64,000 bases of DNA from Desulfurivibrio sp044068625 (GTDB taxonomy: Bacteria; Desulfobacterota; Desulfobulbia; Desulfobulbales; Desulfurivibrionaceae). Location: the NCBI RefSeq assembly GCF_044068625.1, contig NZ_JBIPKH010000005.1, forward strand, positions 103,387-167,386. Direction: 5' to 3'. The notes under the pieces are model-generated. The model saw only the letters and a list, made by a program, of their open reading frames with translations. It had not been told where the DNA came from and made no database searches. Position numbers and translations under genes: made by a program. Below are positions 18,535 through 25,885 of the stretch, piece by piece (positions within the stretch are counted from its first letter, which is position 1; every line of letters begins with the position of its first letter).

Positions 18535-19986
18535 ATGTACAACCCATTACGAACTCAACCGGAAGAACGGACGGTTCGTCGACGACCGGCGCCGGCCGCT
18601 GCCGAGGTGGCCGGCGCCGCTGCCGGGCTGCCCCGTTATTTGCGCGAGGCGACTCCGGACGCCGGGGTGGCCGATGCCGGAGGGGGGCCGACCGATGCCG
18701 CCGTGCCGCTGCCGGCGGGGGTGCCGGCGGCCGAAGCGGTCCCGGCCACGCCGCCCACCGGCCCCGATGCCTGCGCTACTCCGGCGGAGGAGGAGCGCAA
18801 GGAGCGTTTCCGCAACCGTAAATTTTCGGTCATAAACTACCGCCCCTCGGCGGGCTACGGCAAGTTTGATGCCTTCTACTGGCCGCGCCTGTCACGAATG
18901 GCGGCGGTGGTACGGATGAAATTCAACTACGTGCAGGCCGTCGACACCCCCAGTCCGCTGACTCTGCTGGGGATGTGGCGGGCCGGGCAGAATATCCGCC
19001 GCTTCTTCTGGAGCGACGCCGAGAAGCGCCAGTTCGCCCGCGATTATGTGCAGCGGGTCGCCCACCGCTGGTCGTTCGCCCACGCTTTCCGCTCGAGTAA
19101 ACCCTGCTGGCCCTTTGTCGCCTGGCCCTACGTGACCCCCCTGGCGGTGGGCCTGGAGTCGCTGGCCCATTTCAGCATCACGGTACAGAAGTCGTCGGGG
19201 CCGGGCATCGACTACGCTTCCGGGGTGGCGGCCCGCAATCCCGGCACCGCCGGCTGGCGGGGCAGCGGCACCTTTCGCTCCTCCGATGTCCGGGAGGCGG
19301 CCAGCTTCAATTCGGTGCATGTCGCCCGTTCGGAACGGCGGCGTCTGGAGCGGGCGGTCACGGCGGCGACCGCGTCACCGGTGCTGTTCGCCAAAAACAG
19401 TGATCTGCTGCAGCCCCCCTATCTGGCCCGAGTGCGCACCCTGGCGGCGGCCATGATGGCCAAAAACCCGTCCGATCCGGCGGTGCCGATGGTCTGCGCC
19501 GGTTTTGCCAGTGCCGAGGGGAGGGCGGAACACAACCAGCGGCTGTCGCAGCGGCGGGCCGAGGCGGTGGGCGACGAGCTGCGGCGGGCCGGGGTACCGC
19601 AGCCGGTGGTGGTCAGCGCCCGTGGGGCGGTCGGTGATCCCAACGACGCCGCCAATCGCAAGGTTGAAATCGCTCCCTCCACCACCTTTGAAACCAGCTA
19701 TGCCGCCAACCGCTACTCGGTGGCCGAGCACGAGTTCGGCCACGCTTTGGGGCTGCCGGACGAATACGTCAACCGGACCAGTGGGGTGCTGGGCGACAAA
19801 CAGACCGCCTTCGCCAACCTGGCCCAGGCCGCCGGGGTGGCGCCACCGGATCGCTGGGGGGAGAGAACCTCCAGCCTGATGTCGGCCGGGGTCGATGTGT
19901 TGCCCCGCCACTATCTGACCATCTGGGAGGCTCTGGGCCATATGACCACCCCGGATATCACCCGCGACCAATGGCGCATCGGCTGA
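18535..19986 (+). CDS. OmpA-like domain plus HEXXHXXGXXD metalloprotease protein
   Basis: A 483 aa protein from ATG 18535 (GGGGGA seven bases upstream); the longer frame from 18436 lacks a site. No signal peptide. The N-terminus is Ala/Pro-rich low complexity with LPRYLRE near residue 40. Residues about 90-270 are unrecognised and aromatic-rich. Next comes an OmpA/MotB-like domain (about 283-385) with AGFASAEGRAEHNQRLSQRR and the NRKVEI ending. It is followed by VAEHEFGHALGLPDEY, a zinc-metalloprotease motif of metzincin type with a third His/Asp ligand position, near 400-415. An OmpA-like domain joined to a protease without a Sec signal resembles cargo of contractile injection systems, but that is inference. 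Confidence 0.7.
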   Translation: MYNPLRTQPEERTVRRRPAPAAAEVAGAAAGLPRYLREATPDAGVADAGGGPTDAAVPLPAGVPAAEAVPATPPTGPDACATPAEEERKERFRNRKFSVINYRPSAGYGKFDAFYWPRLSRMAAVVRMKFNYVQAVDTPSPLTLLGMWRAGQNIRRFFWSDAEKRQFARDYVQRVAHRWSFAHAFRSSKPCWPFVAWPYVTPLAVGLESLAHFSITVQKSSGPGIDYASGVAARNPGTAGWRGSGTFRSSDVREAASFNSVHVARSERRRLERAVTAATASPVLFAKNSDLLQPPYLARVRTLAAAMMAKNPSDPAVPMVCAGFASAEGRAEHNQRLSQRRAEAVGDELRRAGVPQPVVVSARGAVGDPNDAANRKVEIAPSTTFETSYAANRYSVAEHEFGHALGLPDEYVNRTSGVLGDKQTAFANLAQAAGVAPPDRWGERTSSLMSAGVDVLPRHYLTIWEALGHMTTPDITRDQWRIG

Positions 19987-20432
19987 TGCCGCCGCTTTCC
20001 ATCGAGTATCGCCGCCTTGGCCTGTTGCCCACCTGCCTGGGCAATGAGGCGCTCCGGGTGAGTGGCGATGGCGAGATCCGGCACCGCAAAAACCACCGGG
20101 AATGCGAGACGGATCAGTTGTGGAGCGAACCGTGGCGGCTGATTGGTCGATTGGAGCAGGAACATTTGGCCGATTTGTGGCAAGCGGTGGCGGCCACGGA
20201 ATCGCTGGCCCCGCTGACCGCCCTCGCGGAGGACGAGGAGGACGAGGAGGATGGTGGTTACGAGGAACTGCTTATCGTCGAGAAGGAGAGCACTCGTCGC
20301 TATCTAATGCGCGACTTTGCCCGGCGACCCGTCCTGGCCGAGGTGGCGCGAAGGCTGTGGGACGCCCTGGCCCGGGCAAAAATGGTTGCCGGCAGCACCA
20401 GTGTCCAGGCGGCAGACGGGAATGGCGTCTGA
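19986..20432 (+). CDS. Hypothetical protein coupled to the metalloprotease gene
   Basis: A 148 aa soluble protein with no recognised domain. The stop of the upstream gene and this ATG overlap as TGATG, so I prefer 19986 to the in-frame ATG at 19971. It starts MPPLSIEYRR, has a run of acidic residues (EDEEDEEDGG) in the middle and a mostly helical C-terminus. Tight coupling to the OmpA/metalloprotease gene suggests an accessory, chaperone or protective partner. Confidence 0.65.
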   Translation: MPPLSIEYRRLGLLPTCLGNEALRVSGDGEIRHRKNHRECETDQLWSEPWRLIGRLEQEHLADLWQAVAATESLAPLTALAEDEEDEEDGGYEELLIVEKESTRRYLMRDFARRPVLAEVARRLWDALARAKMVAGSTSVQAADGNGV

Positions 20433-20442
20433 CCCCATTCCC
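20418..20442. terminator. Hairpin at the convergent gene boundary near 20.43 kb
   Basis: GGGAATGG (20418-20425) pairs perfectly with CCATTCCC (20435-20442), overlapping the stop codon of the plus-strand gene and lying just before the end of the minus-strand gene. TTTTT follows at 20453. Its sequence resembles the hairpin at 22218-22252. Confidence 0.5.
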
Positions 20443-20450
20443 CCTTCCCA

Positions 20451-21221
20451 TCATTTTTGCAAACTCTTGGTCACATCGATGAGCAGACTCGCGGTGAGCC
20501 GCGAGCGCTCGATCATGCCGACGAAACGCTGCACTTCGTCCACCGCCGGCAGCCGTTCGACGCCAAGGGTTTCCATGCGCTGCAGGGCCTGGAATTTATC
20601 GGTGCCGGTGGGGATTGCGTCGTTAGCCGCAACAAACCCAGGCAACTGCGCCAGCTTCTTGGTATCAGTCTGGTTCAACCAACGCGCCAGGTCATCTGCG
20701 CGATAAGGGGCATTGGAATTCTGCAACAGTTCGGTAAGCGCGCGGGCGTCAACGATGCCGAAAAAACGCCCATCGGGATGTTCGATGATGAGATATTTGA
20801 AGAAGGGCTGGCGCGAGAGTGCCGCAAAATATTCCTCGATGGCCGGCCCCCAGTAGCCGCCATGTCCAAGGCGAAACAGCAGGCCTTCGGTGCGCCGTTC
20901 AATCAATTGTGGAATCTTGCTCACCGCCTCTTTGGGATCGAGGCGCACCGGCTCGGCAGGCACTCCGGTCAAAGGTTCCACCTGCTGGTCGATGCTGACT
21001 TCGCCGGCCTTGACAAAGGCGGATTCTATCTTGAGTCCGCCCTCACCGATTTCGAGGGTCTGCAACTTGCCGGTGACCAGCAAAAAGACCACCACCGGTA
21101 CAACCGCCACCACAATGTCGGAGGGCTTAACCTCAAAGCGGCTGTTTTTTGCCCGCAGCAACACCAGTGCAGCAAGAATGGCCAGAAAACTACCGACTGA
21201 CAGGATGATGGCGGCGTCCAT
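20451..21221 (-). CDS. Membrane-anchored protein with CBS-like C-terminus
   Basis: A 256 aa protein. Two N-terminal hydrophobic helices (about 4-22 and 36-51) are joined by a short basic loop. A soluble region follows with a likely pair of CBS-like segments: PFFKYLIIEHPDGRFFGIVDARALTELL (about 137-165) and ALQRMETLGVERLPAVDE followed by RFVGMIERSRL (about 210-245). CBS pairs bind adenine nucleotides in other proteins; no nucleotide site can be proven here. Its base composition is less GC-rich than its neighbours', which may hint at transfer. Confidence 0.7.
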   Translation of the reverse strand: MDAAIILSVGSFLAILAALVLLRAKNSRFEVKPSDIVVAVVPVVVFLLVTGKLQTLEIGEGGLKIESAFVKAGEVSIDQQVEPLTGVPAEPVRLDPKEAVSKIPQLIERRTEGLLFRLGHGGYWGPAIEEYFAALSRQPFFKYLIIEHPDGRFFGIVDARALTELLQNSNAPYRADDLARWLNQTDTKKLAQLPGFVAANDAIPTGTDKFQALQRMETLGVERLPAVDEVQRFVGMIERSRLTASLLIDVTKSLQK

Positions 21222-21342
21222 GGCAGACTCCCCTCAGGCACCAGATAGGTGATAGTAATTTCCTTTCGGCCGCCCTGACAGAAAAACGAATCATCGATGA
21301 CAACCCCATGCAACTTGCCCCTCAAAAACCGACACTTCATCG

Positions 21343-21377
21343 TCAATAAAGGCTGCCGATCGGCATGTCAAGAAAAA
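21343..21377 (-). promoter_or_regulatory. Promoter-like element with internal palindrome (copy A)
   Basis: On the minus strand TTGACA (21366-21371) is followed by a 17-base spacer containing the palindrome GCCGATCGGC and then a weak TATTGA, 120 bases before the membrane CBS-like gene. Nearly the same arrangement lies upstream of the lipoprotein ending at 28100 (29577-29612). Confidence 0.5.
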
Positions 21378-21384
21378 TAGTAAG

Positions 21385-21406
21385 CCGCCCGGCGACAAAA
21401 TCCAGC
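21385..21406. repeat. 22-base copy of part of the rluA-type gene
   Basis: These 22 bases are identical to 16248-16269 inside the pseudouridine synthase gene and would encode the same LDFVAGR residues on the minus strand. Weaker similarity continues on both sides. It looks like a gene relic or a short duplication in an otherwise non-coding gap (21222-21578). Confidence 0.45.
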
Positions 21407-21463
21407 CCCAGCCCCTACCCCTTCCGAAACGCCACGCGGATGCAACCAGGGTGGCCGCACAAA

Positions 21464-21492
21464 CTTGACCTCCGTTTTATAATCACCTAGAT
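21464..21492 (+). promoter_or_regulatory. sigma-70 type promoter for the flavodoxin-like gene
   Basis: TTGACC (21464-21469), a 17-base spacer and TAGATT (21487-21492) lie about 85 bases upstream of the ATG at 21579. Confidence 0.5.
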
Positions 21493-21578
21493 TGTACCGT
21501 GCCGCAACAAATGCGAGCATCGGTCAAGATCCGCAATTACCTGCAAATAAAAACGAGCAAGGAAAAGGACATATTATT

Positions 21579-22184
21579 ATGAAGATAGTTGGAGTTTCGG
21601 CCAGCGCCAGAAAAAACAAATCCACCCGTTTTCTCCTGGAGCAATGTCTTGATGAGCTAAAGGAGAGTGCCGCGGCCCAGGGCAAGGGCAAGGGCCTGGA
21701 GGTAGAGGTCATTGACCTGGCGGCGCTGCGTTTTCATGGCTGCCTGGCCTGCGACACCTGCAAAAAGGGGGTTAAATGCAGCCAACAGGACGATTTTCAG
21801 GAGCTTATCCCCAAGCTCGCCGCCCCCGAGGTGGCAGGAATCATCGTGGCCACCCCGGTTTATATGGGCTGTATGTCGAGTCAGGCCAAAGCCTTTCTTG
21901 ACCGCACAGTGCTCTTCAGGCGCAACGGTTTCATGTTTAAAAACAAGCTGGGCGGCGTCATCGCGGTGGGAGGTTCGCGCAATGGCGGCCAAGAGTTGAC
22001 CATCCAGGCGGTACACGCGGCCATGATGATCCACGACATGATCATTGTCGGAGATGGCGATCATTTCGGCGGCACCGGCTGGGCCAACCATTCCGATGGC
22101 CACCAGGGCGATACCACTGGTATTGCCACCGCCAGAAATCTTGGCCGGCGCATGGCCGAGGTGGCAGCCCTGATGCGGGAGTAG
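21579..22184 (+). CDS. Flavodoxin-fold NAD(P)H-dependent FMN oxidoreductase with Cys motif
   Basis: A 201 aa flavin-dependent reductase of the NADPH-dependent FMN reductase type. The N-terminus GVSASARKNKSTRFLL is the FMN phosphate loop. CLACDTCKKGVKCSQ is the cysteine motif found in iron-sulfur flavoprotein-like members. ATPVYMGCMSSQAKAFLDR forms the isoalloxazine loop. ATG 21579 is preceded by AAGGAAAAGG; the longer in-frame start at 21492 lies inside the promoter. It probably binds FMN and possibly a 4Fe-4S cluster; substrate unknown. Confidence 0.88.
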   Translation: MKIVGVSASARKNKSTRFLLEQCLDELKESAAAQGKGKGLEVEVIDLAALRFHGCLACDTCKKGVKCSQQDDFQELIPKLAAPEVAGIIVATPVYMGCMSSQAKAFLDRTVLFRRNGFMFKNKLGGVIAVGGSRNGGQELTIQAVHAAMMIHDMIIVGDGDHFGGTGWANHSDGHQGDTTGIATARNLGRRMAEVAALMRE

Positions 22185-22217
22185 GCCACCCCTGCCAAAT
22201 ATGACAGACTAACCCCG

Positions 22218-22252
22218 TGGACGGGGAATGGCATCGACCCATCCCCCGTCCA
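22218..22252. terminator. Strong hairpin between convergent genes
   Basis: A 14-base arm (22218-22231, TGGACGGGGAATGG) pairs with 22239-22252 with a single mismatch and a seven-base loop. It lies between the flavodoxin-like gene and the HNH gene, which converge. It is likely a bidirectional terminator, although T runs are not adjacent. Confidence 0.55.
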
Positions 22253-22270
22253 TGCCCCCAACCGGTCCTC

Positions 22271-22684
22271 TCATTTTTTGGCCTTCAGCAGATCCCCAAG
22301 GGAGGCAAAGGGGGTTGAACTGGCCACCCCTTCCGGCTTTTCCCCCGGTCGGATGGCGCCATAGGAGTCGGCAACGCTCTGACGATCATGCTGGTTGTCA
22401 TGGCAGTAGATGCACAACAGCTCCCAGTTGCTGCCGTCGGGCGGGTTATTGTCGTGGTTGTGATCCTTGTGGTGGACGGTGAGGTCGCGCAATTTCTTGC
22501 CGCTGAACTCGCGACCGCAGGCCCCGCAGACCCAGGGATAGAGCTTGAGCGCCTGCTCCCGATAACTCTGGGCTCGTTTCTCCCTTTCCCGCTGGGCCTC
22601 GGTCAGGGCCGCCGGCTTGTCTGCTCTTTTCACGAACGCCTCCCGGTGGGAATCAAGTTCCCCGTAGGTTATGGAACCGATCAA
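22271..22684 (-). CDS. YajD-type HNH nuclease
   Basis: A 137 aa protein of the YajD HNH family. It has CGACGREF (zinc Cys pair), the catalytic HNH region VHHKDHNHDNNPPDGSNW and the second Cys pair region LLCIYCHDNQH. The basic helical N-terminus (LTEAQREREKRAQSYREQAL) is typical. The product probably nicks or cleaves DNA, but the biological role of YajD proteins is not established. The start at 22684 is the longest ATG. Its promoter must share the 69-base gap with the divergent S4 gene. Confidence 0.88.
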   Translation of the reverse strand: MIGSITYGELDSHREAFVKRADKPAALTEAQREREKRAQSYREQALKLYPWVCGACGREFSGKKLRDLTVHHKDHNHDNNPPDGSNWELLCIYCHDNQHDRQSVADSYGAIRPGEKPEGVASSTPFASLGDLLKAKK

Positions 22685-22753
22685 TACTTAATTGCACATT
22701 ATAACAACCGCTTTATGATAAGCGTATCGCTTTTAAAATATGTCGAGGACGAC

Positions 22754-23062
22754 ATGGAAAAATCTCTCTCTATGATTACCGAGCCCAAGAGCCAAGGCCA
22801 AAGCCCTGACTTGCAAACCATTGTCATTGAAACTGAAATGATCAGACTGGGTCAGTTTCTGAAAATGGCCGCCCTGGTCAGCACCGGCGGAGAGGCCAAA
22901 CTACGCATTCAACAGGGCGAGGTAAAGGTCAACGGGGTGGTGGAAAATCAACGGGGAAAGCAGTTGCGGGATGGTTTCGTGGTGGAAATCGGCGGGAAGG
23001 CCTACCGGATCAGCTCAACCGCGGCAGCATGCTCTGAGAAAGCGGGGCAACAGAATCCTTGA
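22754..23062 (+). CDS. S4-domain RNA-binding protein (YbcJ-like)
   Basis: A 102 aa protein with a compact S4 RNA-binding fold: IRLGQFLKMAALVSTGGEAK, then IQQGEVKVNGVVENQRGKQLRDG. This is the YbcJ/RNA-binding S4 pattern, with an N-terminal extension of about 25 and a C-terminal tail of about 15 residues beyond the usual 70. GAGGAC lies seven bases before ATG 22754. Upstream codons in this frame run antisense through the HNH gene and are not coding. A short palindrome AAGCG-TAT-CGCTT (22720-22732) precedes it. Confidence 0.85.
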   Translation: MEKSLSMITEPKSQGQSPDLQTIVIETEMIRLGQFLKMAALVSTGGEAKLRIQQGEVKVNGVVENQRGKQLRDGFVVEIGGKAYRISSTAAACSEKAGQQNP

Positions 23063-23109
23063 CGCAAGAGGATCGGCTTTGCTAGCCTGTTTGCATGGGG
23101 GAGTGGCCG

Positions 23110-23892
23110 ATGTTTCTTTTTTTTACCATCCATCCCCAGCGACCTGACGCAGCCGAAACCCCGACGAGGTCGGACATTTTGACCAACACCTTGGTTTGTG
23201 AAAGCAACCCCGTCTTGGAGCGCACCAGCCCGTTCTCATATGCGTGCCGTGCGTGTGGCCGTTGCTGTCACAATAAACGTATTCAAACAAACCCCTACGA
23301 AATCCTGCGATTGGCGCGCAACCGGTCGATATCGACCGGCGAATTTATTCACACCTTTCTCGAAGTCAACGGTCCTTACCTGCGGATTCGGGATGACGCC
23401 GCATGCGTTTTTCTCGCGGATGGCGGTTGCGCGGTGCACCCAGACCGGCCCTTGGCGTGCCGCACCTATCCGCTGGGTCGCTGGGTCGACAGCCGCGGGC
23501 GGGAGACGTTCCGGGAACTGAAATCCTCCCCCCAATGCGAAGGAGTGTACGGAGAGTCCGGAACGGTGGACGCCTTCTTGGGCGAACAGGGCGCGCAGCC
23601 GTACATGGATGCGGCAAACAGATACCAGGCCCTCTTCTACCGGATCTTTGAAACCTTGCAGCGGATTATCAGGAATGACGCCGACCTGCCCGAGCAGACC
23701 CGCAACGCCATCGCCGCCGGAGGGGCAGGGCAACGCCCGGATATCATGAAGTGGCTCGACGTGGATGGGATGGTTGCCGCCGCCTGCCAGAAACGGGGAA
23801 CCTCCGTTCCCTTGGAGATGGATCAACTCGTGACCCTGCACATCGCAACCATGGAAGAGTTGGCGATCCCGCCAAAAGGAGAAGAGGGATGA
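23110..23892 (+). CDS. YkgJ-family cysteine cluster (zinc/iron-chelating) protein
   Basis: A 260 aa protein from ATG 23110, chosen for GGGGGAG eight bases upstream over ATG 23095. The cysteine cluster CRACGRCCHNK, then CVFLADGGCAVHPDRPLACRTYPLG, is the YkgJ signature, thought to bind a metal cluster. A helical C-terminal part (about 160-260) is not recognised. Its stop overlaps the next ATG (ATGA), making one transcription unit with the secreted repeat protein. It may modify or mature that protein, but this is inferred from position only. Confidence 0.82.
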   Translation: MFLFFTIHPQRPDAAETPTRSDILTNTLVCESNPVLERTSPFSYACRACGRCCHNKRIQTNPYEILRLARNRSISTGEFIHTFLEVNGPYLRIRDDAACVFLADGGCAVHPDRPLACRTYPLGRWVDSRGRETFRELKSSPQCEGVYGESGTVDAFLGEQGAQPYMDAANRYQALFYRIFETLQRIIRNDADLPEQTRNAIAAGGAGQRPDIMKWLDVDGMVAAACQKRGTSVPLEMDQLVTLHIATMEELAIPPKGEEG

Positions 23893-24302
23893 AGAAAAAA
23901 ACAGCAGAGAAAAAGCACTCAACGACCCTTAATCTTGCCGTTGCGACTTTAACCCTCGGAATGACCTTGGGCATTGGCACCGACAGCGTGTTCGCGCTGG
24001 AAAACGAGAAGGTTATTACCGACTCCGGGAACCGTGGTGCCGTCGGCACATTCCCCAAGGTGGAGCGGCCTGGAACGACTTTCCCGAAGGTGGAGCGGCC
24101 TGGAACGGCTTTCCCGAAGGTGGAGCGACCCGGAACGGCTTTCCCGAAGGTGGAGGCGCCCGGAACGGCTTTCCCTAAGGTGGAGCGACCTGGAACGGCT
24201 TTCCCGAAGGTGGAGAAACCCGGAACGGCTTTCCCTAAGGTGGAGAGACCTGGCGCGGAATTTCCCAAAAGGGATCTCCCCACCTATGACACCCACAAGT
24301 AA
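23889..24302 (+). CDS. Secreted decapeptide-repeat protein (FPKVERPGTA repeats)
   Basis: A 137 aa protein with a basic N-terminus, a hydrophobic export segment (about 15-36, ending SVFA before LENEK) and then seven near-identical ten-residue repeats of FPKVERPGTA from residue 55 to 124, ending FPKRDLPTYDTHK. The repeats alternate Lys/Glu/Arg with Pro and Gly and should form an extended, highly charged rod. No Cys is present. It overlaps the YkgJ-type gene by four bases and precedes another secreted protein. I do not recognise the family. Confidence 0.75.
   Translation: MKKKTAEKKHSTTLNLAVATLTLGMTLGIGTDSVFALENEKVITDSGNRGAVGTFPKVERPGTTFPKVERPGTAFPKVERPGTAFPKVEAPGTAFPKVERPGTAFPKVEKPGTAFPKVERPGAEFPKRDLPTYDTHK
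24051..24260 (+). repeat. Seven 30-bp tandem repeats inside the secreted protein gene
   Basis: Unit TTCCCGAAGGTGGAGCGG plus 12 more bases, in perfect 30-base register at 24051, 24081, 24111, 24141, 24171, 24201 and 24231. There are 1-8 differences per unit and a partial eighth copy. Units keep the reading frame, so copy-number change would lengthen or shorten the protein by ten residues. Confidence 0.95.
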
Positions 24303-24333
24303 CCCGACTCGCCCACTTAACCGCGCCCAAGGA

Positions 24334-24370
24334 GGATGCGTCCTAGGCCTGGTGGCGGTTGGACGCGTCC
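24334..24370 (+). other. Hairpin between the two secreted-protein genes
   Basis: GGATGCGTCC (24334-24343) and GGACGCGTCC (24361-24370) form a 10-bp RNA stem with one G-U pair and a 17-base loop, just before the ribosome-binding region of the next gene. It could limit read-through or hide the GGGAG site; no T tract follows. Confidence 0.4.
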
Positions 24371-24391
24371 TTGCCTTCCGGGAGATTGGTC

Positions 24392-25615
24392 ATGAAAAAA
24401 ATCATCGCTCTGCTTTGTGTCGCTGTGGTGACGCTTGTCCTGCCGGATACCGGCCCGGCTGAGCCACGGGAAAATTCAGATCTCACCCGGCCCGGTCTCG
24501 CGATCCGCTCCGTAATCACCAACCTGGCTCAGCCCGGGGGCGCTTTCCAGCTGAGCAACTTTATCAGCACTCCGGCCAAAGATGGCGCCATGGCCGCCTG
24601 GCGGGTGGATCTCAAGGTGACCAAGGCGATCGCCGCCGACACTTACGCGTTGCAATCACATTTTGTCGATAATCGCGGGGAAAGGCTGCTCGCCGGCGAG
24701 GATATTGTGCTGCCGGCCGGCACCGCGGGCAAGGTTTTCACCCTTACCCGCTCCTATGAAGCGCAGCCGGCAATCGCCGGGGTGGTTTTGACCCTGGTTG
24801 ACCGGGCGCAGGGGATGACCATGGTTGAGCACTCTTATCCACTGACTGCCGCTGCCCCCTCGCCCGCGGGAGCTTCACGGGGGTTCGCCAAACCGGGTGT
24901 CCCGCAGCAGGTTGCCGGCAGCGCCCCGCCCCTTGACCTGGAACTGCGCTACAGCCTGCGAGCCTTCAGCGAAAAAAGCTCCAGTAAGGTTTGCCTCAAA
25001 AACGAGTCGGCCCTCGCCGTAAAGGTTGATCCCGCCTGGTTGATCTACGATTTTGCCGTCGGGGTTGACGGCAAATACCCGGCCTCTTTCTCCGGCCGAA
25101 ACCTTGAGCCCGGCGGTGAGGTTTGTGCCGAACTCTCCGAGCGGATAATTGCCTGCCCGACCTTGCAGCATATTGACCTGACGATGCATCTAAACGGCAA
25201 TCCTTTCCACGAGAGGATTTTCACCTATGAGCTTTTGCTGCAACCGATTGACGTTAGCCCGGAAGTGAGCTTTCAGACCCGCTGGGCGGCTGATATTGAC
25301 GACAGGGATGCCAACGTCAATGTTTACGTCGTCTATGACGGTAATTTTGTTCGGCCGGAAGGCGTGGTCATCCTCAAGGGGGAAGCCGAGATCGACGGCA
25401 GCAGCCGTTTTCCGGTGAACATCACCATGTCCCAGGGAGAGCGATCCCTCGGGGGCTGGGGGCAGATCAACAGCACCAGAAAACGGAGGCCCCAGAGCTT
25501 CTGCATCAACCTGCTTGAAATAATTACCGACGACTCCCTGCTCTGCGGTGGAGTCGGGGTCAACCTTTTCAGGCACAAAGGCGGTGATTTTCTTTTTGAG
25601 AAAAACTGTATGTAA
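24392..25615 (+). CDS. Hypothetical secreted protein
   Basis: A 407 aa protein with a Sec signal peptide (MKKIIALLCVAVVTLVLP, cleavage near GPAEP). There is a beta-rich body with no recognised domain, a Pro/Ala-rich linker near 165-190, and Cys residues in the C-terminal half (VCLKN, EVCAEL, IIACPT, FCINLL, LLCGG, NCM) suggesting disulfides. Two halves may each be immunoglobulin-like beta sandwiches. ATG 24392 has GGGAG upstream. It probably works with the repeat protein encoded 89 bases upstream. The 270 bases after it hold nothing I can name. Confidence 0.65.
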   Translation: MKKIIALLCVAVVTLVLPDTGPAEPRENSDLTRPGLAIRSVITNLAQPGGAFQLSNFISTPAKDGAMAAWRVDLKVTKAIAADTYALQSHFVDNRGERLLAGEDIVLPAGTAGKVFTLTRSYEAQPAIAGVVLTLVDRAQGMTMVEHSYPLTAAAPSPAGASRGFAKPGVPQQVAGSAPPLDLELRYSLRAFSEKSSSKVCLKNESALAVKVDPAWLIYDFAVGVDGKYPASFSGRNLEPGGEVCAELSERIIACPTLQHIDLTMHLNGNPFHERIFTYELLLQPIDVSPEVSFQTRWAADIDDRDANVNVYVVYDGNFVRPEGVVILKGEAEIDGSSRFPVNITMSQGERSLGGWGQINSTRKRRPQSFCINLLEIITDDSLLCGGVGVNLFRHKGGDFLFEKNCM

Positions 25616-25885
25616 CCCGACCAGAATATTGACTGCCAGCGTCCTGATTTTTCGCTGTTGAAAAAAGGCAGCGACTCCTGGAAACTTTTCATGACCTCAA
25701 CAGCGCGCTGTTGTTTTTCGGGCAGGTCGGCACCCCGAATCCGGTCGGTTTTACCTTGACAGTCCTGGAATTCTGCCGCTAGAAGAAGAAAAACCGGCCG
25801 GAAGAAAAGCCCATAACCAGGCTCCCGCCCTAACCGCTGCCATCGGCCGGCGACCGAGATCAATGATAACCCAGCCTACCCAACA

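Noticed and set aside
22388..22753. Upstream extension of the S4-domain gene
   Set aside because: The extension runs antisense through the HNH nuclease gene and its residues are shadow-like.
24051..24260. CRISPR-like array
   Set aside because: Repeats are directly adjacent with no spacers and keep a protein reading frame.
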